From Deltaproteobacteria bacterium UBA6967 (GTDB taxonomy: Bacteria; SAR324; NAC60-12): a stretch of DNA of 12,348 nt. Below the pieces are notes generated by a model. It did not search any database. It was given only the letters and a program-made list of their open reading frames with translations, and was not told the origin of the DNA. The position numbers and the translations under genes were made by a program. Positions 7,771-12,348 of the stretch are shown in pieces (position 1 is the first letter of the stretch; each line of letters begins with the position of its first letter). Location of the stretch: the NCBI GenBank assembly GCA_002450295.1, contig DJYX01000164.1, forward strand, positions 1 to 12,348. The letters run 5' to 3'.

Positions 7771-9186
7771 TCAATAATGGACTCGTTCTTTGGGAAGGAT
7801 TGACGTGGGTTCATCCACTGGGATTTCTTCATCATCGTGGGCCACTGGAAACAACAAGGTGAAGCAGGTTCCCTGATCTACTTCACTTTCCACGTCGATG
7901 ATCGCTCCATGCGATTCAATGATGTTATGAACAATTGCAAGGCCCAATCCGGTGCCTCTTTCCTTAGTGCTGAAGAAGGGATCGAAAATGCGCTTGCGCA
8001 CTTCTTGCGACATGCCCGTGCCAGTGTCTTCAATGGACACCTGCAACAAAGACATACCATGTCGGCGTTGGGAGAGCGGAACATGAGTGAATCGCTCTAG
8101 CATCTTGCGGTTATCAGTCAGTACATTTCTGGTTGTCAGGCGAATTTCACCTTCTTCAACCATTGCCTGGATCGCGTTAATCAGTATGTTATGAAAGACT
8201 TGTTTGAGAAGCTCAACTTCACCGCGAATCTTGGTGTTGGTCGCCAGGAAATCGGTCCGCATTTCGACATCATTGTACTCGACCAACTGTTCAAAAAAAC
8301 TTAGATTTTCTCGTAGAAATTTGTGAAGGTCAATCACTTCTCTAGCAACTGGCCTTGGTTTGGTGTACTCCAACAAGTTCGAGATGATGTGATTCATACT
8401 CTGAACCGCTGAAGAAATATGATGAACCAGTTGTTGTGAAGACTCGCTTTGAACTTCCTTGCGAAGTAAAGAGGTGAACAACTCAATGCTTCCCAGAGGA
8501 TTACGAATCTCATGCGCAATGCTGGCGGCCATTTGACCCATTCCTGTGAAGCGATTTTTTCTCTCCGCCTCTTCTTCCAATTTCCGCAGGTCTGTAATGT
8601 CCTGAATATTGACGATCAAGCCGAGCCATTCGTTTTGATCACTTTTCATCAAAGACAGATGCAGCCGCAATTGACGAGAGAGACCAGCGCCCCCTCGTAA
8701 TGTCATCTCCTGCTCTTGACCCTGCTGTAAGCTTTGCATGAACTCCGGAGTCAACCTCAACGGAAGAACCCGTTCTCCCAAGATTTCGTTCAACCGGAGA
8801 CCCCTTACTTCCTCCGCCATCTTATCAAGCAGTCGCAGTGCTTTCTGATTCACAGAAAGAATCTCACCCTGAAGGTCAGTGACAACTATTCCGAGGGCAG
8901 AACTCTCAAAAATATTATTCAGGTGACTCTTGACCCGATCTTTTTCGAGGAGATTTTGCTCTAGCTCTCGATTCTTCCGAGCTAACTCAGAGTTCAGTTC
9001 ATCAACCTTCTGCTCAATACCCCTGTAATAATCCTGAAGCTTTTGGGTAGCCTGATTGAATGCCTCAAAGCCCTGCACCAGTAATTGGGCATCGAGAGTC
9101 TCCTCTTCCGGGTCCAGTACCAAGAATTGGGAAGGATCTGGCAATTCATAAGTCAGGGGTGCCAACTGGCGCTTCTCATTACCCAT
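7771..9186 (-). CDS. Soluble PAS-domain sensor histidine kinase
   Basis: A 471-residue kinase that autophosphorylates and passes phosphate to the regulator encoded 11 nt downstream. No membrane segment or signal peptide is present, so it senses a cytoplasmic cue, as NtrB and FlgS/FleS do. In order: an N-terminal helical region and coiled coil (about 40-90), a PAS domain (about 88-200, from NIFESSALGIVVTD to NIQDITDLRKLE), the HisKA H-box with His225 in IAHEIRNPLGSIELF, and a HATPase_c domain. The latter has an N-box with NILINAIQAM (333-342), G1 DTGTGM (387-392), an F-box FDPFFSTK (401-408) and G2 GTGLGLAI (411-418). An insert of roughly 20 residues (about 354-377) precedes G1. All catalytic boxes are intact. 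The start is ATG 9186, with only a weak purine-rich AGAGAG upstream. The gene is first in its transcription unit and diverges from urtA. Family is certain; the stimulus is unknown. Confidence 0.95.
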   Translation of the reverse strand: MGNEKRQLAPLTYELPDPSQFLVLDPEEETLDAQLLVQGFEAFNQATQKLQDYYRGIEQKVDELNSELARKNRELEQNLLEKDRVKSHLNNIFESSALGIVVTDLQGEILSVNQKALRLLDKMAEEVRGLRLNEILGERVLPLRLTPEFMQSLQQGQEQEMTLRGGAGLSRQLRLHLSLMKSDQNEWLGLIVNIQDITDLRKLEEEAERKNRFTGMGQMAASIAHEIRNPLGSIELFTSLLRKEVQSESSQQLVHHISSAVQSMNHIISNLLEYTKPRPVAREVIDLHKFLRENLSFFEQLVEYNDVEMRTDFLATNTKIRGEVELLKQVFHNILINAIQAMVEEGEIRLTTRNVLTDNRKMLERFTHVPLSQRRHGMSLLQVSIEDTGTGMSQEVRKRIFDPFFSTKERGTGLGLAIVHNIIESHGAIIDVESEVDQGTCFTLLFPVAHDDEEIPVDEPTSILPKERVHY

Positions 9187-9568
9187 ATACGAAGCTCTCT
9201 AGACACCATGTTCCCAAGGAGGACTCGGCCATCCTCAAATTGCATTTAAAGAAGATTGTTCTACTCCAGTGATTTCCTGAACTCAGGGCTTTTTTGGGTT
9301 AGACATAAACCTACCAGATGCAGAAATTGTGCAAGATCACATACTCCACTATTCAAGTCAAGTCACCACAATAATTTAAATCTGTAAACATGACATTGAC
9401 AGTTACACAAGCTTATTTTCATGAGTTTTGGGAGATTTCAGAAATTCAACTCAAATGGCATCAACATAAATTTACATCAAAAAATATCTGAAATTTGATC
9501 GAGCAAATTCGATTTTCAATAGAAAATTGATAATTAGTAGCCTTTTTATAATTTTATGTATAATTTTT

Positions 9569-9581
9569 AATCAAAAATTTA
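9569..9581 (+). promoter_or_regulatory. Possible IHF site upstream of urtA
   Basis: AATCAAAAATTTA matches the IHF consensus WATCAANNNNTTR at every specified position. It lies about 105 bp before the -24 element of the sigma-54 promoter, compatible with DNA bending that brings an enhancer-bound activator to the polymerase. In such AT-rich DNA a chance match is quite possible. Confidence 0.35.
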
Positions 9582-9687
9582 AATTCTAATCACGAATTTT
9601 CAGTGATTTTCTAAATTTAACTGATTATATTTTATTCATCAATAATGATTTCAGTATTTAAGAACAAATTTTAATTAAATTATTTTC

Positions 9688-9703
9688 TGGCATTCTGGCT
9701 GCA
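9688..9703 (+). promoter_or_regulatory. Sigma-54 (-24/-12) promoter of urtA
   Basis: TGGCATTCTGGCTGCA matches the RpoN consensus TGGCAC-N5-TTGCA: the essential GG (9689-9690) and GC (9701-9702) are present with exactly 10 nt between them, and the -24 block is preceded by the preferred pyrimidine. Transcription would start near 9714, giving a leader of about 54 nt. RpoN control of urea uptake fits known nitrogen regulation. I could not find a clean NtrC enhancer upstream. Confidence 0.7.
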
Positions 9704-9712
9704 GAATGATTT

Positions 9713-9731
9713 GTGCCTTTTTATAAGGCGC
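9713..9731 (+). promoter_or_regulatory. Hairpin at the predicted 5' end of the urtA mRNA
   Basis: GTGCCTT and AAGGCGC pair over 7 positions (one G-U) around the loop TTTAT. The stem begins within a base or two of the transcription start predicted from the sigma-54 promoter, where a 5' hairpin can protect an mRNA from decay. It overlaps no coding sequence. Confidence 0.4.
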
Positions 9732-9733
9732 TC

Positions 9734-9763
9734 ACCTTGAACTTTAACCTTCACCCCCAAGGT
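9734..9763 (+). promoter_or_regulatory. Inverted repeat covering the urtA ribosome binding site
   Basis: ACCTTG (9734-9739) is the exact complement of CAAGGT (9758-9763), which contains the urtA Shine-Dalgarno AAGG five nt before the ATG. Pairing would hide the ribosome site behind an 18-nt loop. A 6-bp stem is marginal in stability, so a role in translational control is only possible. Confidence 0.35.
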
Positions 9764-9767
9764 AATT

Positions 9768-11063
9768 ATGATTTGGAAGAAGCATTCTTTGTTTGCAAAG
9801 CGCCTCCTGTTGACCGGATTGGCAGGATTGGTAGTTGGTTTGGCAAATGCTGCGGACACTATAAAAGTAGGGGTTCTGCACTCATTATCAGGAACTTTGG
9901 CAATCAGCGAAACTACTCTTAAAGATGTTGTGCTGATGCTCGTTGATGAACAGAACAAAAAAGGTGGCTTATTGGGCAAACAATTGGAAGCCGTTGTCGT
10001 CGATCCCGCCTCCGACTGGCCATTATTTGCTGAGAAAGCACGCGAACTAATAAGTGTAGAGGAGACAGACGTCATTTTTGGTTGTTGGACTTCGGTTTCC
10101 AGAAAATCAGTTTTGCCGGTTTTTGAAGAATTAAATGGGTTGCTATTCTACCCAGTCCAATATGAAGGCGAAGAATCTTCAAAAAACGTGTTCTACACGG
10201 GCGCTGCGCCCAATCAGCAAGCAATCCCTGCGGTCAACTACCTGATGGAAGATCTCGGAGTAGAACGATGGGTACTAGCAGGTACAGATTACGTCTATCC
10301 TCGAACAACTAACAAAATTCTTGAACAATATCTGAAAGATAGTGGAGTCGCTGCATCAGATATAATGATCAATTACACCCCTTTCGGCCATGCTGACTGG
10401 CAAACCATTGTCTCTGACATCAAGAAATTTGGTTCTGAAGGAAAAAAGACTGCAGTGGTCTCCACAATTAATGGAGACGCAAATGTGCCATTTTACAAAG
10501 AACTTGGTAACCAGGGAATCTCAGCAGAAGATATTCCCGTAGTAGCTTTCTCTGTGGGTGAAGAGGAACTGTCTGGAATTGACACTGAACCTCTAGTCGG
10601 CCATCTAGCTGCTTGGAATTATTTCATGAGTGCTGACGCGGATGTCAACTATGACTTCATCGAAAAATGGCACGCTTTCATTGGCAATGAGGAACGTGTA
10701 ACCAATGATCCAATGGAAGCTCACTACATCGGTTTCAACATGTGGGTTCAGGCGGTCGAGAAAGCAGGTACCACAGATGTTGATGCAGTCCGTGAGTCGA
10801 TGTATGGGCTCACTTACCCAAATTTGACAGGAGGAACCGCAGTGATGAATACAAATCATCACCTAACGAAACCTGTTTTGATTGGAGAGATTCAAGCAGA
10901 TGGTCAATTTGAGACAGTGTGGCAGACCCCTGGGGGAGTCATTGGAGATGCATGGTCAGATTTTTTACCGGATAGTAAGTCAATTGTAGCAGACTGGACG
11001 GCTCCAATTTCCTGTGGAAACTACAACCTCAGCAATGGAAAGTGCTCCGGCCAAAACTATTGA
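9768..11063 (+). CDS. urtA: Urea ABC transporter, periplasmic substrate-binding protein
   Basis: This 431-residue binding protein captures urea in the periplasm and hands it to the UrtBC permease of the high-affinity urea ABC transporter. A signal peptide with Lys/Arg-rich start and hydrophobic core (about 1-28) ends at a likely cleavage site ANA before ADTIKVGVLHSLSGT. The body is a type I periplasmic binding fold of the Leu/Ile/Val-binding (Peripla_BP) family. UrtA hallmarks include FGCWTSVSRKSVLPVFEE, LLFYPVQYEGEE, YVYPRTTNKI and the C-terminal SCGNYNLSNGKCSG cysteine pair, which may form a disulfide. Length is normal for UrtA, and urtB follows directly, which makes urea rather than amino acids the expected substrate. 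ATG 9768 has AAGG five nt upstream. Control is likely through the sigma-54 promoter at 9688-9703, hence nitrogen limitation. Confidence 0.96.
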   Translation: MIWKKHSLFAKRLLLTGLAGLVVGLANAADTIKVGVLHSLSGTLAISETTLKDVVLMLVDEQNKKGGLLGKQLEAVVVDPASDWPLFAEKARELISVEETDVIFGCWTSVSRKSVLPVFEELNGLLFYPVQYEGEESSKNVFYTGAAPNQQAIPAVNYLMEDLGVERWVLAGTDYVYPRTTNKILEQYLKDSGVAASDIMINYTPFGHADWQTIVSDIKKFGSEGKKTAVVSTINGDANVPFYKELGNQGISAEDIPVVAFSVGEEELSGIDTEPLVGHLAAWNYFMSADADVNYDFIEKWHAFIGNEERVTNDPMEAHYIGFNMWVQAVEKAGTTDVDAVRESMYGLTYPNLTGGTAVMNTNHHLTKPVLIGEIQADGQFETVWQTPGGVIGDAWSDFLPDSKSIVADWTAPISCGNYNLSNGKCSGQNY

Positions 11064-11075
11064 TTCCCTAAAAAG

Positions 11076-11106
11076 TGACTCACTGATCAAACTGATCAAT
11101 GAGTCA
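11076..11106 (+). promoter_or_regulatory. Strong intercistronic hairpin between urtA and urtB
   Basis: TGACTCA pairs with TGAGTCA and TGATCA with TGATCA, separated by one C-A mismatch and closed by the loop AAC. This gives 13 base pairs in 31 nt, starting 12 nt after the urtA stop. No T run follows, so it is unlikely to be a full intrinsic terminator. Such hairpins after binding-protein genes often stabilise the upstream message or cause partial termination, so that binding protein exceeds permease. Confidence 0.65.
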
Positions 11107-11162
11107 TCCCTCCCCAATCCAGCTGTCATACCTAATGACCGCTACTAATAGTTACCAAACCG

Positions 11163-12348
11163 ATGAGCCGGGTCACCTTCCTCATTCTTCTGCTTCTTCC
11201 TCTTCATGTTCTGCATGTGGAAGGATCAGAATGGGAAAATATTCTACAACAATTGACCCAAAAAAAGTTTTCCGTCGTAGAGACAGCTGTCAAAGCTTTA
11301 GGACAATCTGGTGATCAACGAGCCCAACCCTTGTTGGAGGCTATGCTTGCAAACGAATTGTATCAACGAAAGAGTGATAAACAATTGGTGAGAGCGGTTG
11401 GTAGCCGTAATGATTATACCCTTTACGACATCTTTTCAGGTTCTGAATTAGCTAAGGAGGTTTCTTCTCGTCAACTCAATCGCATTCGTGTCAACAACAA
11501 AATACGTTCTACACTACGTAACGCCCTAGCCCGCCTAGCGCTCTCCGATCCTGATCCTAAGGCAAGGAGTGAAGCTGCTCGTAAGCTACGAGATGGCCAA
11601 GCGGAAGAAATTTTGCCCCTCCTTCAACAAGCACTAGCCGATGAAAAGGTGGAATCTGTTCGAGAAGTTCTGCGGTTTAGTTTGGCCACCCTTCAACTGA
11701 AGCATCCAGACCCAGAGATCCGCCGCCAATCTGTCGCACTACTGAGCGGATCTCTTGACCCAGACGTCAGGAATCTTCTGACCGAGCTACTACAGAAGGA
11801 TCCCTCAGGTAATTGGAATGAACCTGAGTTAGATATCAGAGAAAAAATCACAGCAACTCTGAAGCAAATTCAGTTTTGGGAAGATATCTATGGTGGAGTT
11901 GAGACGTTATTTTTTGGGGTAAGTTTGGGGTCTGTGTTGCTGTTAGCAGCAATCGGCCTAGCTGTCACCTTTGGTGTAATGGGCGTAATCAATATGGCTC
12001 ATGGTGAGATGATCATGCTGGGTGCCTACACGACCTATGTTATCCAGAGGGCACTACCAAACCTTGTGGAGTACTCACTTTTCATCTCTATTCCAGCAGC
12101 TTTTCTCGTCGCAGGTACAGTCGGAATTATTCTCGAGCGTACTGTCATCCGATTACTCTATGGACGACCCCTCGAGACACTGCTGGCAACTTTCGGAGTG
12201 AGCCTTTTTCTTCAGCAAGCTGTCAGGAGTATTTTTGGGCCTCTCAACCAAAACGTACTGACCCCAAGTTGGATGCAGGGAGCCTTGGAAATCAATCCCC
12301 TTCTATCAATCACCTACAATCGTCTGACCATCATCCTGTTTGTTCCAT
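11163..12348 (+). CDS. urtB: Urea ABC transporter permease UrtB with N-terminal periplasmic extension (3' end cut by window edge)
   Basis: An open frame of 395 codons from ATG 11163 to the window end codes for one of the two inner-membrane subunits of the urea transporter. Residues 1-21 form a signal-like segment (MSRVTFLILLLLPLHVLHVEG). Residues about 22-240 are a helical, repeat-rich extension with HEAT-like units (for example ARSEAARKLRDG and DPEIRRQSVALLSG); I expect it outside the membrane. The branched-chain amino-acid-type (LivH) permease core begins near 245 (GGVETLFFGVSLGSVLL), with the diagnostic TFGVMGVINMAHGEMIMLGAY (269-289) and later ERTVIRLLYGRPLETLLATFGVS. Such N-terminal extensions are found in many proteobacterial UrtB proteins. 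An in-frame TGA at 11136-11138 bounds the start; the Shine-Dalgarno is weak. It lies 99 nt after urtA across a hairpin and is probably in the same operon, with urtC, urtD and urtE expected beyond the window. Confidence 0.92.
   Translation, partial: MSRVTFLILLLLPLHVLHVEGSEWENILQQLTQKKFSVVETAVKALGQSGDQRAQPLLEAMLANELYQRKSDKQLVRAVGSRNDYTLYDIFSGSELAKEVSSRQLNRIRVNNKIRSTLRNALARLALSDPDPKARSEAARKLRDGQAEEILPLLQQALADEKVESVREVLRFSLATLQLKHPDPEIRRQSVALLSGSLDPDVRNLLTELLQKDPSGNWNEPELDIREKITATLKQIQFWEDIYGGVETLFFGVSLGSVLLLAAIGLAVTFGVMGVINMAHGEMIMLGAYTTYVIQRALPNLVEYSLFISIPAAFLVAGTVGIILERTVIRLLYGRPLETLLATFGVSLFLQQAVRSIFGPLNQNVLTPSWMQGALEINPLLSITYNRLTIILFVP

Larger units (their letters stand above)
9187..9767. 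other. AT-rich divergent intergenic region between the kinase gene and urtA
   Basis: This 581-bp stretch holds no credible gene. The half nearer the kinase is of ordinary composition; from about 9430 to 9690 it is strikingly AT-rich, with many A and T tracts that should bend the DNA. Short inverted repeats are visible, such as AATTTG/CAAATT (9492-9509) and ATTTTC/GAAAAT (9512-9527). It holds the urtA promoter and leader (separate entries). The kinase promoter must also lie here, but I cannot pick it out. Confidence 0.8.

Noticed and set aside
9189..9205. GG-N10-GC pattern on the minus strand just before the kinase gene as a sigma-54 promoter
   Set aside because: Only the two dinucleotides match; the flanking bases are poor, and it would start transcription at or inside the coding sequence.
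9280..9296. Small palindrome CCTGAACTCAGG followed by T6 as a terminator
   Set aside because: The stem is only 4 bp with a 4-nt loop, and no plus-strand gene ends upstream of it.
9319..9333. Dyad TGCA-N7-TGCA upstream of urtA as an NtrC enhancer
   Set aside because: The NtrC consensus needs TGCACC/GGTGCA half-sites with wider spacing; here the spacing is two bases short and the inner bases do not match.
9396..9424. TTGACA as the -35 of a sigma-70 promoter for urtA
   Set aside because: The -35 is perfect, but no acceptable -10 lies 16-18 nt downstream, and it is over 340 bp from urtA.
9421..9498. 25-codon plus-strand frame in the AT-rich intergenic region (starting MSFGRFQKF)
   Set aside because: No ribosome binding site, low-complexity composition and a length expected by chance in AT-rich DNA.
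11099..11314. 71-codon plus-strand frame overlapping the urtB start
   Set aside because: It is a frame shadow: the urtB frame from 11163 encodes a signal segment and continues into the permease core, while this one stops and shows no recognisable features.

Overview
The window looks like a chromosomal segment of a Gram-negative, proteobacterium-type organism with moderate G+C. The grounds are a periplasmic HtrA/DegP-type protease, two-component signalling with a sigma-54 activator, and a Urt-type urea ABC transporter. Marine lineages often carry this mix (urea uptake, SLC13 carboxylate/anion transporters, archaeal-type ProRS), but I cannot fix the taxon from sequence alone.

Layout. All genes from the left edge to about 9.19 kb are on the minus strand. 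In order of transcription they are: a soluble PAS histidine kinase (9186-7771), an NtrC-family sigma-54 response regulator (7759-6236), a 168-residue degenerate receiver protein (6083-5577), an SLC13/DASS transporter whose reading frame starts at 5580 but carries an in-frame TAG at codon 44 (5580-4177), prolyl-tRNA synthetase (4082-2643), an HtrA/Do-type protease (2568-1072), and a divergent ribose-phosphate pyrophosphokinase-like protein cut by the left edge (998 to before 1). Gaps are short, with an 11-nt gap between kinase and regulator, an ATGA overlap between the receiver-like gene and the transporter, and about 70-150 nt elsewhere. After a 581-bp, very AT-rich divergent intergenic region, the plus strand carries urtA (9768-11063) and urtB (11163 to the right edge), the start of a urea ABC transporter operon.

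How it fits together. A good match to a sigma-54 promoter (-24 GG / -12 GC with exact 10-nt spacing) lies 65 bp upstream of urtA, with an IHF-consensus match further upstream. This suggests the urea operon is switched on by an enhancer-binding protein under nitrogen limitation. The divergent kinase/regulator pair is a candidate activator, although its C-terminal HTH also resembles flagellar FlgR/FlbD-type regulators and a global NtrC elsewhere is equally possible. The predicted urtA leader starts with a small hairpin and ends with an inverted repeat that covers the Shine-Dalgarno. A strong 31-nt hairpin sits between urtA and urtB and could set the binding protein to permease ratio.

The most surprising points are the lone amber codon in an otherwise intact, translationally coupled transporter gene, and the pseudo-receiver protein encoded just ahead of it. 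I found no CRISPR array, insertion sequence, tRNA or rRNA.
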